Shown here: in pieces, positions 40,101-46,078 of the stretch
Numbering within the stretch: the stretch's first letter is position 1
Layout: every line of letters begins with the position of its first letter
Origin: Anticarsia gemmatalis
Taxonomy: Eukaryota; Arthropoda; Insecta; Lepidoptera; Erebidae
Direction: 5' to 3'
NCBI RefSeq assembly: GCF_050436995.1
Contig: NC_134762.1
Coordinates: forward strand, 7,958,167 to 8,022,166
Length of the DNA stretch: 64,000 nucleotides
Notes under the pieces: generated by a model
What the model was told of the DNA's origin: nothing
Database searches by the model: none
What the model saw: the letters and a program-made list of their open reading frames with translations, nothing else
Made by a program: the position numbers and the translations under genes

Positions 40101-42068
40101 ATAACAGAATCAAGAACTAAATACGCTGCTTCATAATACATACGGAAAGTAAAAATATCTTAAAATGTATGTATTTGATTTTCACTGTTTTAAGGTTTTC
40201 CGATTGGCACAAATTGGTCAATAGCAATTTCCAGTCTCGCTGGATTACACGGACACTTCAATTACACTCCTCTCTCAGTTCAGAGCTCGAGATTCAATAA
40301 GAGTTGAAATGTAGGATACATTTTAAGACAAAGGCGTAGAAAAGTGGAACAAAAATCGTATGTTTGTTTAGACAATATTCATATTTACGCGTTTTATCAA
40401 AGACATTTTTTCTTTATACTTAATATTTTTAATAGTAAGATTATTGAAAAATTACTGCTGCAAACTTATATTACAAACTACAGTCAAACTATTTTTAATT
40501 TAAAAATTCACAAGTCTATCGTTGGTTGAAGTCTACAGATGTTTTATTAATAACCATCTATGATTTTATTCAGCCGATTCCAAAAGTATTTACCTTGTTT
40601 CGTCGTCCTGTCGTTTACCGACGATAACTTATATTACACTGATCATTAACTAAATACAATAAAAACATACTTACTGTCTGTAGCTCGCACAGCATCATAA
40701 ATTTCTTGTAAATACGCGTAATTTCTACAAGTTTTTACATCATCTGGTAATCTACGTCTGTGAACAAAACAACACAAAAAAATTAAAAACATCTAAAAAT
40801 AAAGAAAAACTCGACATTTTCTTCTTGGTAATAGTTTTTTTGCTCTCTCGTTAAAATTACAAGATTCGGTACGACCTAAATTAGCAGACGTAGGGCGAAA
40901 TTCTTGTTGTTTTGGGATCGCTCTAATGTACGCAAATATTCGCCGTATTTATTTTAAATAGAGATATATTATATGTACTGTCTCGGCGAGGCTTTTGTAT
41001 CTATGTACGATACATCTGTGTTAAGGGATTTGAATACCCTTTGCGTATCGTCCTTTAATAAATATTAACTTTGTTCTTGTTTATTCGGTCAAAATAATAA
41101 TGTTATACAACACATTTTATGTAAGGATCGTCAATACAGCTAGTAGATATAAAAGAATAAAGGTCGATTTCACAACTGATTATATCTTTCAGATTAAGTA
41201 CATATCTAAATGTTAAAGTTGCAGATTGTAATTTATACATATCTATTCTATTATAAAAACAAATATTTTTACATGTAACTATGGTTAAAATGTCTAAATT
41301 TTAAATACAAATATAAAACTTAAATAATGTAGCAGTACAACATTTAATTTCTACTCCATCTCTCAAATGTTAAACGACCAATTTAAGGAGGTCCCGTAAT
41401 TAAATATAATTCCTACCAGCTTGAGTTAATTAGCAAAGATGGTTGTACGTAGTTGGGGCAACTCGAATAAACTGCTTTACACTAAAGCTTGAGGCTTTAC
41501 TCAGACCTTGTGATGTGAAAACGAATTATGAAATACAAAAAAAACTACCGTTGGAAAGAAAAATTGTTACTGAAATTGCTTGTTCGCAAGGTAATCGGTA
41601 GTCTAATCAGAAAACTAGACTTTGATATTTTTGTAAATAATTTGTTGTTTCAAGGAAAATAAGTATGATTTTTAAGGACTCGATTTGTAGTTCACTTTAG
41701 ACTAAGGTAAAGATTTTCATTCTAAACATAGTTCTCTGATCAATTTTCGAAAAATAATATCTATCAATCTTAAATCCGTAAATGCAAAATCCAAAAGCCG
41801 TAAATGAAGACGAACTCGTACGTAAATCTGATTATCAAGAACATCTTTGCTGTATTAAAAAAAAAACAGTTGTTTTATAGACAGCCATTTTATCTTACCG
41901 ATAACTTAACCTTCATTTGACTACACTATAAAGCTTTTTATAGGTAATATCTTTATTATATTTAATTAAATAGTAATTTCTTCACAATACTCACAAACAG
42001 CTGTATTTATCGTAATGTTCCGCTTGGTTCTTGGTCAGCGCCGTGACAGCAGCGAGGAGGCACTCGTT
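1037..42068 (-). CDS. Gycalpha99B: Soluble guanylyl cyclase alpha subunit gene, ten internal exons (both ends missing)
   Basis: The alpha subunit pairs with a beta subunit to form the cytosolic nitric oxide receptor that converts GTP to cGMP. Ten exons join in one open frame: 42068-41995, 40757-40675, 32948-32788, 32147-31936, 29791-29610, 22728-22550, 11135-10956, 8757-8619, 5706-5540 and 1180-1037. They total 1521 nt (507 codons). Every junction is GT/AG and phases match (2,1,0,2,1,0,0,1,0 from 5' to 3'). The order is H-NOX-like region, HNOBA/PAS, coiled coil, cyclase domain. It is alpha rather than beta because of GEQARAQDGL, FSDIVGFTSIC, ELDVYKVETIGDAYCV and the HEGNPIK segment. Alpha subunits run to about 670-690 residues, so roughly 60-70 N-terminal and 110 C-terminal residues are missing. 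The symbol is that of the Drosophila orthologue. The beta partner is not in the window. Confidence 0.95.
1940..2165 (+). repeat. Lepidopteran dispersed repeat (GGGCAAGGGTYTYCTCCC family)
   Basis: CACTGCAGGGCAAGGG, then CTCCCGGAATAAGGG, is the plus-orientation version of the order-wide repeat. It abuts a second common motif, TTCTTCCCATGGGCGTAGGC, at about 2140-2160. The boundaries are approximate. Confidence 0.6.
2793..2823 (+). pseudogene. Isolated terminal-exon-like sequence with stop
   Basis: After a good acceptor (TTTCCTGTTGACAG, ending 2792) comes an open stretch reading (S)DADEFYDAL and the stop TAG at 2821-2823. The downstream sequence is very T-rich and carries AATAAA at 2951-2956, like a short 3' UTR. 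EFYDA after acidic residues resembles an FFAT motif, the VAP-binding tag of lipid-transfer proteins; that is inference. No upstream plus-strand exon is recognisable in the window. It may be the last exon of a nested gene, a captured gene fragment, or chance. Confidence 0.3.
2951..2956 (+). promoter_or_regulatory. Polyadenylation signal AATAAA
   Basis: A canonical hexamer 128 nt after the TAG of the terminal-exon-like sequence at 2793-2823. AT-rich context makes chance occurrence common. Confidence 0.3.
4263..4440 (+). repeat. Diverged lepidopteran dispersed repeat
   Basis: The block beginning GTCACTCACTGATTCACTGA and containing CTTCTAGCAGACTTAGAAG followed by TTAAAATTTAGAATAC resembles a repeat common in moth introns (CACTCACTGACTGACTGATC... 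type). The family name is not known to me and the boundaries are approximate. Confidence 0.45.
4563..4584 (+). other. G-quadruplex-type motif
   Basis: Four G tracts of five, three, three and three, with loops TATA, T and TAA, fit the G3+N1-7 rule. The G-rich strand is the template strand of the guanylyl cyclase transcript. Confidence 0.6.
5540..5706 (-). CDS. Gycalpha99B: sGC alpha exon: catalytic core with first metal aspartate
   Basis: The exon encodes 55 full residues (405-459) after a split Gly. It includes VTMLFSDIVGFTSIC, whose Asp (residue 421) binds the catalytic metal, and ends ELDVYK. The acceptor is TTTTTGTCTCAG and the donor GTGAGT. It enters in phase 1 and leaves in phase 0 into the next exon's VETIGDAY. 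A copy of the dispersed MITE-like family starts only 35 bp into the upstream intron, so the native acceptor tract is squeezed between the element and the exon. Confidence 0.97.
5742..5900 (+). mobile_element. MITE-like family A, full-length copy
   Basis: It starts GTAGCGCAATTGTCTAC and ends GATAGTAGTAGGGAATCGA. The core is TTTGACATTTAAAATGTACT, then a GGTAGAGGCGCT motif. Terminal inverted repeats of the family approximate GTAGCGCRATTCTCTAC. It has no coding capacity. The left end lies 35 bp from the sGC acceptor at 5707. Confidence 0.8.
5995..6232 (-). repeat. Lepidopteran retroposon-tail repeat
   Basis: On the minus strand it begins ACTAGACGCCGCCCGCGACT, then TCGGCCGCGTGG, and ends in TTATAATATTAGTAAGATTA-like sequence. 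This matches the order-wide repeats whose head reads CCGCGACTTCGTCCGCGTGG and whose tail reads TTTATAATATTAGTAT. It is probably a non-LTR (RTE-like) or SINE remnant; the exact family is uncertain. Confidence 0.65.
6723..6904. mobile_element. Composite of two family A 3' ends in inverted orientation
   Basis: The left part (6723 to about 6857) is a reverse-oriented copy beginning AATTCTCTTTTACTATCGAC. The right part (about 6858-6904) is a forward 3' end, AGCCGGTTGTCGGTAGTGGA then TAGTGGTAGAGAAT. Both outer ends are therefore the same terminus facing outward. Confidence 0.65.
7200..7330 (+). repeat. Fragment of a dispersed retroposon-like repeat
   Basis: GTCAAAACGGCTGAACCGAC followed by TTTGGCATTGC is typical of lepidopteran repeat tails (ACGGCTGAACCGATTT type). 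Confidence 0.45.
8619..8757 (-). CDS. Gycalpha99B: sGC alpha exon: signalling coiled coil
   Basis: This exon encodes residues 358-403 plus the first base of Gly404. It starts DGLRRRMDKLKNSIEEAS, a heptad-rich charged helix, and ends FPPHIAKRLWL. In the family this helix couples the HNOBA/PAS region to the cyclase domain and forms the dimer. The acceptor follows a T-rich tract ending CTCCAG, and the donor is GTAAGT. It enters in phase 0 and leaves in phase 1. Confidence 0.96.
8815..8885 (-). repeat. GGAGACCCTTGCCCAGCAG-family repeat
   Basis: The fragment includes CGGGAGGAGACCCTTGCCCA followed by GCAGTAGGACATTAATGGGTT. It is a short piece of the order-wide repeat also found at 21195, 45120 and 57335. 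Confidence 0.65.
9735..9845 (+). repeat. Short dispersed repeat (GGGCTATTTCAGACGTACCAC family)
   Basis: GGGCTATTTCAGACGTACCA, then CAACCACACGGCAACCAC and CACAACGACAACACGTG, has a second diverged copy at 48160-48250. Two copies in one window indicate a MITE- or SINE-like family of unknown type. Confidence 0.55.
10956..11135 (-). CDS. Gycalpha99B: sGC alpha exon: HNOBA/PAS C-terminal half
   Basis: Exactly 60 codons, phase 0 at both ends, residues 298-357. It starts GLEIKGQMVFCSESDSLLFV, contains TGRGLFISDIPLHDATRD and ends GEQARAQ. The KGQM, GSP, TGRGL and SDIP signatures are those of the HNOBA (PAS-like) domain of soluble guanylyl cyclases. GEQARAQ immediately before the coiled coil is alpha-like. 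The acceptor ends CCTAG and the donor is GTGAG. Confidence 0.97.
14265..14375 (+). repeat. Lepidopteran CCCATGGGGTAGG-type repeat
   Basis: CACGCCATTACCGTTAGGGA, GCTGCTACGATCCCTACAAA and TTTTGCTTCATTCACAACCC match the order of motifs at 44360-44480. Confidence 0.5.
14930..14961. repeat. Perfect 13 bp inverted repeat
   Basis: GTTTCGGAGATAA and its exact reverse complement are separated by six bases, forming a stable hairpin within an intron. Confidence 0.7.
15120..15345 (+). repeat. Non-LTR retrotransposon 3' end remnant
   Basis: A block containing CTGCTGCCCCCGTAAATGGC and TCCCTGTTGGCACACAGGAC ends with TTCAATAAATACTATTTTC followed by (TTTC)n. A polyadenylation signal right before a simple-repeat tail is the signature of a retroposed 3' UTR. 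No reverse-transcriptase frame precedes it, so it is 5' truncated. Confidence 0.6.
15355..15450 (+). repeat. GGGCAAG-family dispersed repeat
   Basis: GTGGGCAAGCGTCTCGTCCC, then GAACGTGGGTTGGGCCTTTAG and ACCAAGTGCGGGTTAGGGAC in the same order as the repeat at 21195-21300. Confidence 0.6.
16591..16734 (-). mobile_element. MITE-like family A, reverse copy
   Basis: Reads in reverse: ACAACCAGCCGTCTATCGAG, GATCAGCGCCTCTAGCGAGC, GGCAGTACATTTTAAATTTC and the terminus ACAGAATTGCGCTAC. The terminus is the inverse of the start at 59505. Confidence 0.75.
17171..17268 (+). mobile_element. MITE-like family A, truncated copy
   Basis: It lacks the 5' end; starts near AAAAATGTACAGAAAAGTAG and ends CGATAGTAGTAGAGAATAG. 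Confidence 0.65.
19394..19620 (-). mobile_element. tRNA-derived SINE with A-rich tail
   Basis: On the minus strand it begins TCCGTGGCGCAGTGGTTTAG. The A box TGGCGCAGTGG (19611-19601) and B box GGTTCGATTCC (19559-19549) are near-perfect RNA polymerase III promoter elements 41 nt apart. The head resembles a tRNA, but the acceptor arms pair only in part. The body has a 13 bp inverted repeat (19510-19522 with 19528-19540), and the element ends in an A-rich run (plus-strand T run 19394-19416). It is about 227 bp long and transcribed in the same direction as the host gene. Confidence 0.85.
20628..20700 (+). repeat. Lepidopteran CCCATAGGGGTAG repeat fragment
   Basis: CCTTTTTTCCCCATAAGAGT followed by AGGCAGAACTAAAGAGAG, a diverged member of the family at 33095 and 44360. 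Confidence 0.45.
21195..21300 (+). repeat. GGGCAAG-family dispersed repeat
   Basis: CTACTGCTGGGCAAGTGTCT, ACTAAGGCAGGAGTTAGGCC and GCACGCTGGTCAAGTGCGGA: a near-complete member in plus orientation. Confidence 0.7.
22550..22728 (-). CDS. Gycalpha99B: sGC alpha exon: HNOBA/PAS N-terminal half
   Basis: The exon completes Gly238 and encodes residues 239-297. It runs from AGFMRLFGTHLASQG through YFRLLRPRGVPLDFREILKR to GSASPAE. YFRLLRP followed by a hydrophobic VNTPFMFCLKV strand matches the start of the sGC PAS-like domain. The acceptor is CTTTCTTCCACCAG and the donor GTAAGT. It is followed downstream by the largest intron, 11.4 kb. Confidence 0.95.
23574..23740 (+). mobile_element. MITE-like family A, full-length copy
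   Basis: Starts GCGCGTTTCTCTACGGTCGG, has TTTGACATTTAAAATGTGCT in the core and ends CGATAGTGGTAGAGAATC. Confidence 0.8.
24418..24440. repeat. 11 bp perfect hairpin with one-base loop
   Basis: AGTTGTCCCGT, C, ACGGGACAACT. Followed by a GC-richer stretch of no known identity up to about 24545. Confidence 0.65.
25038..25085. repeat. Perfect 22 bp inverted repeat
   Basis: Arms 25038-25059 and 25064-25085 are exact reverse complements around AATG. A 22-23 nt copy of the reverse-strand reading recurs at 25148-25170 and then diverges. Confidence 0.85.
25630..25687. repeat. Perfect 28 bp inverted repeat, 2 bp spacer
   Basis: Arms 25630-25657 and 25660-25687 are exact reverse complements. The centre reads GATGCTACAGCATC. 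Confidence 0.9.
25702..25755. repeat. Perfect 26 bp inverted repeat, 2 bp spacer
   Basis: Arms 25702-25727 and 25730-25755 are exact reverse complements. The centre reads TAGCTACAGCTA, sharing GCTACAGC with the palindrome 14 bp to its left. Confidence 0.9.
27110..27229 (-). mobile_element. MITE-like family A, reverse copy
   Basis: Contains TCAGCGCCTCTAGCGCATGT, TTTGGCAGTACACTTTAAAT and GTCAAACTCTCGATAC. Outer ends are degraded. Confidence 0.65.
28765..28845. repeat. Imperfect (CTGT)n / (TTTG)n tract
   Basis: Degenerate tetranucleotide runs such as GTCTGTCTGCCTG and TTTGTTTGTCTGTCTG. Sequence beyond it resembles a decayed retroposon tail. Confidence 0.6.
29516..29558. repeat. 16 bp perfect inverted repeat beside a splice donor
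   Basis: GAAGGGGAACTGAATA (29516-29531) pairs exactly with 29543-29558 across an 11-base loop. It lies about 50 nt downstream of the donor of the exon ending at 29610. Confidence 0.75.
29610..29791 (-). CDS. Gycalpha99B: sGC alpha exon: linker into HNOBA
   Basis: It completes Lys177, encodes residues 178-237 and leaves one base of Gly238. After YEINAVPV comes a low-complexity linker (KSKDDGGEVTEATSIATSTK), then VTDLRIGVASFCKAFPWHFV. The FCKAFPWH segment is a strong soluble guanylyl cyclase signature and marks the start of the HNOBA domain. The linker is probably variable between species. The acceptor TATTTAAG is short and A-rich, weaker than the others, but both phases and the protein context support it. 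Confidence 0.94.
29792..31935. other. 2.1 kb intron
   Basis: AT-rich, no repeat or coding sequence that I can support. Open frames near 29.8-31.2 kb have no recognisable product. Confidence 0.6.
31936..32147 (-). CDS. Gycalpha99B: sGC alpha exon: C-terminal part of H-NOX-like region
   Basis: The exon encodes residues 107-176 plus two bases of Lys177. It starts DDVLKDETMEYEANF and ends SYTNDPRRF. EGKIQLHLTTE and VAYLLVGSLKAIAKLLYD look like the beta-sheet and following helix of the H-NOX-like fold. Alpha subunits keep this fold but do not bind haem, and no YxSxR haem-propionate motif is visible here. The acceptor is ATTCCCGCAG and the donor GTAAGT at 31935; without splicing the frame would stop at TAA straight after AAG. 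Confidence 0.93.
32148..32787. other. 0.6 kb intron, the shortest placed
   Basis: AT-rich, nothing recognised. Confidence 0.7.
32788..32948 (-). CDS. Gycalpha99B: sGC alpha exon: H-NOX-like helical segment
   Basis: The exon completes Ser53 and encodes residues 54-106, VSTKDFMAKLGEYLIL to VHDVLHDQ. The pattern of a helical segment, then RAFKCLGTNLTEFLTTLDSVHD, is typical of the alpha-subunit N-terminal domain. In beta subunits the haem-ligating His lies in an L-x-x-LH-type context; here the corresponding NLTEFLTTLDSVHD is the alpha form. The acceptor is GTCTCTTGTTTCAG and the donor GTGAGT. Confidence 0.93.
33095..33160 (+). repeat. Lepidopteran CCCATAGGGGTAG repeat fragment
   Basis: GACGCTTTTTTCCCATAGGG followed by GTAGCCAG; related motifs occur at 2140, 20635 and 44360. 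Confidence 0.5.
35400..35610 (-). repeat. tRNA-like SINE fragment
   Basis: On the minus strand a B-box-like AGTTCGATTCC (35566-35556) follows CTGCTGATCACGAGATCTCC. The same flanking sequence recurs, diverged, at 63484-63540, so this is a dispersed family rather than a tRNA gene. The A box is not recognisable. Confidence 0.5.
37321..37464 (+). mobile_element. MITE-like family A, copy
   Basis: AGAATCGAGGTTTTGGAATT, TTAAAATGTACTGCAAAAAT, GTTAGAGGCGCTGATAACAT and the end AGTGGAGAATCTACGCTAC. It lies 340 bp left of the long-TIR element. Confidence 0.75.
37805..38111 (+). repeat. Left terminal inverted repeat of the long-TIR element
   Basis: Matches the reverse complement of 38892-39189. It contains an internal direct block CCACGACAAATTCAGGGG shared with the right end, and has a 9 bp longer outer segment (about 37820-37840). 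Confidence 0.85.
38198..39100 (+). CDS. 300-residue transposon-borne protein of unknown function
   Basis: An unbroken 300-codon frame without introns in very AT-rich DNA, far longer than chance frames here. Residues 1-231 look like real protein: RGPTAKLWIQYF (46-57), then AERMGDW, PYFHASGHFPYAKSAHLY (86-103), TDMVIEQSMMKAMKTDGG (141-158) and TTEQHVDASDSRVKKDA (198-213). From memory these resemble a conserved region of unnamed proteins found many times in arthropod genomes, often in mobile elements; no enzyme activity is known to me. Residues 232-300 are encoded by the right inverted repeat and look like read-through rather than a natural C-terminus. The protein is therefore probably a truncated or captured fragment. 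There is no signal peptide or obvious membrane segment in 1-231. Confidence 0.7.
   Translation: MDADLIINIENIVDKIFSYNDIENDEISGALLNKLNQKLKDYEERGPTAKLWIQYFYMVSILKEFLRAERMGDWKAHLNCVKEMLPYFHASGHFPYAKSAHLYLQDMLQLENFIDPEVYKKISEGFFTVRRSDKLSCGTSTDMVIEQSMMKAMKTDGGIARGRSTKQSVISKWVYSMHAMNTVCKKLEDLANVRMDTTEQHVDASDSRVKKDAKDLRKLLEWFSIHNPFPEVLHRYISEAVAFREKIIDTFFVGNSLIYKLCRGNFAIKLTVFKKIAKNSFFGPYYPAKIFSLHGIGWDF
38892..39189 (-). repeat. Right terminal inverted repeat of the long-TIR element
   Basis: Reverse complement of the left repeat. Its inner 209 bp are also the last 69 codons and stop of the plus-strand reading frame. Confidence 0.85.
40675..40757 (-). CDS. Gycalpha99B: sGC alpha exon: N-terminal region, 27-codon exon
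   Basis: A small exon of 83 nt encodes RRLPDDVKTCRNYAYLQEIY followed by DAVRATD, with a split Leu before and a split Ser after. It belongs because both phases fit its neighbours (TT|A and A|GT) and because the 3' donor GTAAGTAT and 5' acceptor TTTTGTTCACAG are good. It is too short to be recognised alone. It lies directly upstream of the transposon-bearing intron. Confidence 0.88.
40758..41994. other. 1.2 kb intron
   Basis: AT-rich, nothing recognised. Confidence 0.7.
41995..42068 (-). CDS. Gycalpha99B: sGC alpha exon: most upstream exon recognised
   Basis: This 74 nt exon encodes NECLLAAVTALTKNQAEHYD then KYSC and two bases of Leu25. It enters in phase 0 after an AATATTTTGTTCGCAG acceptor, so at least one further coding exon ending in phase 0 must exist upstream. 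It contains no Met. A short GC-rich patch (CGCCGCGCGCCGC, about 42109-42121) lies just upstream in the intron. The exon is accepted from splice-phase agreement and continuity with the next exon. Confidence 0.85.
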
Positions 42069-43018
42069 CTGCGAACAAAATATTGTTATTAGCACACCCG
42101 TATAACACGCCGCGCGCCGCACCAAACGGACCGCAATAACAAGTTTTACAAAGGCGGTTTAGAGCATCGCTTGGAAAATTTTCAAAGTGCTTGTGTTATT
42201 TGAGTTTCGAGTAATGTGTGATAATTGCTATTAGAAGATAGGTATATTGTTTTATATGTATGTTATGTGAATTATACCTTTGTTTTATTAAGGCACGTAT
42301 CCTTACAACGAGAAGATAACAAAACTTTAATGGATGTTTGATACTATGCAGGATGAAATTTTACTGCACTCTTGACGTAGACTGAAAGATTGACCTATCT
42401 AAGGTAGATTTTATACAACTGTCAATAATATAGAAACCACAAAATCGTTGAAACAAAACACGTTATTAACAAACTCTAGTCATTGGTAGTTAATAATTTT
42501 GAAGAAAATTTGTTACCAAATCTACAACTATAGTACGAACTGTCTTATTACAATAAAATTTTTCCAAGTCCTGCTAAAAATCTTTCAACAAAAACGAACA
42601 ATAAACATCTAAAGAGCCAATCACAGAAATTTTCCGTTTCCCGTGATTCGTCAACAATGTCTCAATAATTGACTGTAACGTTCCATCTGTGACATTCTTG
42701 CCCATCTGGCCCTAACAAACGATCTTGGATATAAACAACAAGTGCCGTCGACTGCCGCCCTTTATTTCCATCGAAGCGTGAAGGGACTTCCTCGCGTTTT
42801 CTTTACGAGGTCCCGTTGTAACGAAACCTTTGCTGTCTTGTCAATCTACGAACGAAATTAAGGGAGTTTTTTTTTATACGTTAAATTTGGTCCTTTGCCG
42901 AAATAAATATTTTTGGACTCACATCAAATTCAAAACTAAGTAAAGATTGTATTATGATGATAACCAGACGTATATACTTCGAAATATATACTGAGATATA
43001 ATATAAAATTGCTAACGG

Positions 43019-43275
43019 ATGTCAAACAGGATGAGAAATTTAAGTTTTACGATACATTATTTACTGCCCGATGTTGCAAATTGCATAGACCGCAGACGCG
43101 GGCTGACTGATATGGCTGCTAAGCTTATATACCACAGATATAATCAATTTACAACCACGTTTAGAGCAGATACGCGTGCTAATCACACAAATTGTCCTAG
43201 ATAAGATTCGAACCCACCACACGGCGCTGGTTATAGTGGCAAGGCGACCACGATAATCACTGCGTTAAACGTGCA
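43019..43275 (-). mobile_element. Diverged tRNA-derived SINE
   Basis: On the minus strand TAACGCAGTGATT resembles an A box (43267-43255), and GGTTCGAATCT (43214-43204) a B box. CTAGGACAATTTGTGTGATT follows, as in the body of related moth SINEs. More decayed than the copy at 19394-19620. Confidence 0.65.
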
Positions 43276-43817
43276 ATTTTAATGGAGTAAAATACTTTTA
43301 GTTCAATATGTTGTTAACTCTTTGCTTACATTAGATTTTGTATAGCTCTAAACCATGAAATCAAGTGTGAATTTGACAGTGTTGTAGACCTATTTGACTG
43401 TTTTACTGTCATGCCAAGTCACCATCAAATTTTGAACAGCAACTGAACATTTCTTGATAGAGAGTGATAACAACATTCGACACGCAATACATAACCGTGT
43501 TAACAGCTACGTAAAAGTATAATAACCTGGTTGGCCGTAATGGCCGACTTTTTAGCTTCTCATTTTTATTCAAAGCTAGAAAAATAAAAACAATGTAGCC
43601 AGAAATAAGAATTAGCTGTCTAAAATACAAAAAATACTCGGTAAAATCGCCTCTTCATTAATCAAGTTACAGAATAATATATCTTAAGCTCGGTATTTAG
43701 AACTTTGTCATTCACAATCGTATATCTAACTTTACTATCAGCTATATCTAAAATAAAGTAAGTACCTATATTTAACATAACCACTACATAAATAGCACAA
43801 TTTCTCATAATATCATA

Positions 43818-43922
43818 GGCGATGTCGCTGCAGCCTTCTTGTACGGCTTCCCGTCCTCTAGTCGGCTTACAGCTCCCGGTTTATCCGGTTAACACCTGAA
43901 CTAATTCTACGGGCCGGATATT
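43818..43922. other. GC-rich patch of unknown nature
   Basis: A stretch including GATGTCGCTGCAGCCTTCTT, GGCTTCCCGTCCTCTAGTCG and CTACGGGCCGGATA stands out from its AT-rich surroundings. On the minus strand one frame stays open for about 30 codons (from AGCTGTAAGCCGACTAGAGG onward), but no protein is recognised. Confidence 0.4.
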
Positions 43923-44260
43923 TTGAAATTCGCTGTATGTTGCCAACGTTATCAGTTTTGCTGTAGACCTACTATCGAAATGAATGTAAATATACGAAGT
44001 TTTGCGTTTAGGATACAGAACAATATACATACAGTGTATAAATTTATGTTACATTTGGTGTTCATTAAACTTATTTATTATTATTATACATAGATATCAT
44101 GCATAAAATAACGCTTATTACCTTGATTTTATTGTTTTAGCATATAACACAAGTATTTGTGTGACCCATGAATAGTTTCTTATGATTCAATATTTATCTT
44201 TTTGACCATAGCTTTGCTAAGCTAGTGTGAGTCAATTTATTTTCGGTAGATTTTAACTAC

Positions 44261-44308
44261 AATTTTGTAGAGAAACATAAACTTTTACTTATGTTTTTCT
44301 ACAAAATT
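44261..44308. repeat. 20 bp inverted repeat, one mismatch
   Basis: AATTTTGTAGAGAAACATAA (44261-44280) and 44289-44308 are inverted copies with one mismatch around ACTTTTAC. Confidence 0.75.
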
Positions 44309-44359
44309 ATGTTTGACATAAAAAATAGCAATAATACTTGAATCATACATGCATCAATA

Positions 44360-44480
44360 GCGCTTTTTTCCGATGAGGGTAAGCGATCTTAGCAACGCCA
44401 GTTGCTACGATACCTACAGACGTCTTTCCCTTCATTCACATTCGTTCATACACCACCGGTCACGAATACGACGCACCTCG
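44360..44480 (+). repeat. Lepidopteran CCCATGGGGTAGG-type repeat
   Basis: GCGCTTTTTTCCGATGAGGG, GTTGCTACGATACCTACAGA and TTCCCTTCATTCACATTCGT occur in the order expected for this dispersed family. Confidence 0.6.
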
Positions 44481-45117
44481 CCTTTTTCAAACTGATATCA
44501 TCTATTTATCGTCGGGGATAAAGTCTTTTCGCATTTATAGTATGTATGAACTTGTAATACAATCTCTTTGGCTTCAAGAATCACAAATGATTACATGGTT
44601 CATTAGGTTTCTTTTAGTGAGCTCGTGAGGTACCCAAATATCGAGCTTTTTTGAGCAGAGAATATTTTACTACAAGTTCATACATACTTTAATGCGAAAA
44701 GAGTTGTTCTCCGACCTAATATGATTTTTTCTATTACATCTTTTCCGTTTCCATTAACTATTTATAAATGTTCATCAAACAAACAAATTAAACAAACCAC
44801 TTTGTCTCATCAATATTTTGTTCCATCAATCGCTCCCGAATTAAAACTTGGGACAGCTTGTCTGTTTCGAAATAAATCAATCAAAGTCGGTAGTCTATTG
44901 AAATTAATTGGTAATTGGTCCGTGTCCATCAGATTCTATTCATAAACAGCTTAAAGGGCTGTTCTTTTAATTAAAATGAAGGACAGTAAACAAATATTGA
45001 ATAAGTTTGGGTGATTGGTGCAAATTGGAAAATATGGCGGCATTATTTATAGACTAATTCTTAAACGTGTTCTAATTAATATTGGTAGTGTAGAATTTGC
45101 AAATTTGAAGGAAAATT

Positions 45118-45205
45118 CACTGGGCAGCGTGGTTGACTTTTAGCCCAACCCTTCCCTCGCTTCGGGTGGAGACTCTTGCCCAGCAGCGAAACAGCGCGAG
45201 GAGAA
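45118..45205 (-). repeat. GGAGACCC-family repeat
   Basis: CTTCCCTCGCTTCGGGTGGA followed by GACTCTTGCCCAGCAGCG. Confidence 0.6.
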
Positions 45206-45973
45206 GCTGATTTAAAAAAAAATCGTATTGCAATGATCTTGTCAGTTTTATTTAAATTCAGAGTATTTCGATATTTCCGTTCTGATATATGGTTCTTGTA
45301 AGTCGATAAATGAAACAGCCAGCGATGCACGAATCAGAACAATTAATCACATTAAATCATTATAAATCAAACACAGAATATGTAACTCATTGTCAAAATA
45401 AAATTGCTGAACAAAGATATTCCCAAAATCGTTTTACTGTAGTCTGTTTAAAAGGACACCAAACGGTTGAAAATGTGTAGTTACAAATCCCAACAACTAT
45501 TTTGTTAAGCTGCTTATGTAAACCCAGAATATAGGGGCTTTGAAAGTTTTAATTTATCCACAACCTTTTGTTGCAGACTAACGCCTAGTTCCAAAAAGTT
45601 ATCTTCATAATACAGAACTAGACCTAATTTAACTAGGCCTCATTTGTTAGGTTGATGCCTAAAATTTGGTTACTAGACCTCAAATTTTAGGTACTTTAAA
45701 GGCTTGTTACTATGTCTTTGTCTCTTCGATACTATCACGGTTAGCAAAGGAGGTCCTTGTGGGCGTAGTCGTAGCTCGAACTCTTGATCAGTTTTAACTC
45801 ATAAATCACAGGATAGGCTAAGTTTAGTCACCTAACTACTATCTGTAGAAAGGAAACCCACAAAACTTAAAAAAATAACATCAAAATGTAAATCATAAGT
45901 GTAAAGAACACGGTGATTATCAGGCACGCATTTTATTAACCATATTTTTTTTAAATTAAATGAGAACTCTCTT

Positions 45974-46078
45974 ACACCCGGTTTCTCGGTACATTAAGCG
46001 GTAGTATAACTATTATATGAGTTTAAACACTATTGAATAGTTAAACTACCGCTAAATGTACCACAGAAACCCGGGGTT
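45974..46078. mobile_element. Small MITE of about 105 bp
   Basis: The left arm CCCGGTTTCTCGGTACATTA, then AGCGGTAGT, is the inverse of the right arm ACTACCGCTAAATGTACC, then ACAGAAACCCGGG. The arms are about 33 bp with a few mismatches. No coding capacity. Confidence 0.75.

Larger units (their letters stand above)
32949..40674. other. 7.7 kb intron with a nearly intact transposon
   Basis: Contains a GGGGTAGGC-type repeat fragment (33095-33160), a tRNA-like SINE fragment (35400-35610), a family A copy (37321-37464) and the long-TIR transposon (37805-39189). Confidence 0.7.
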
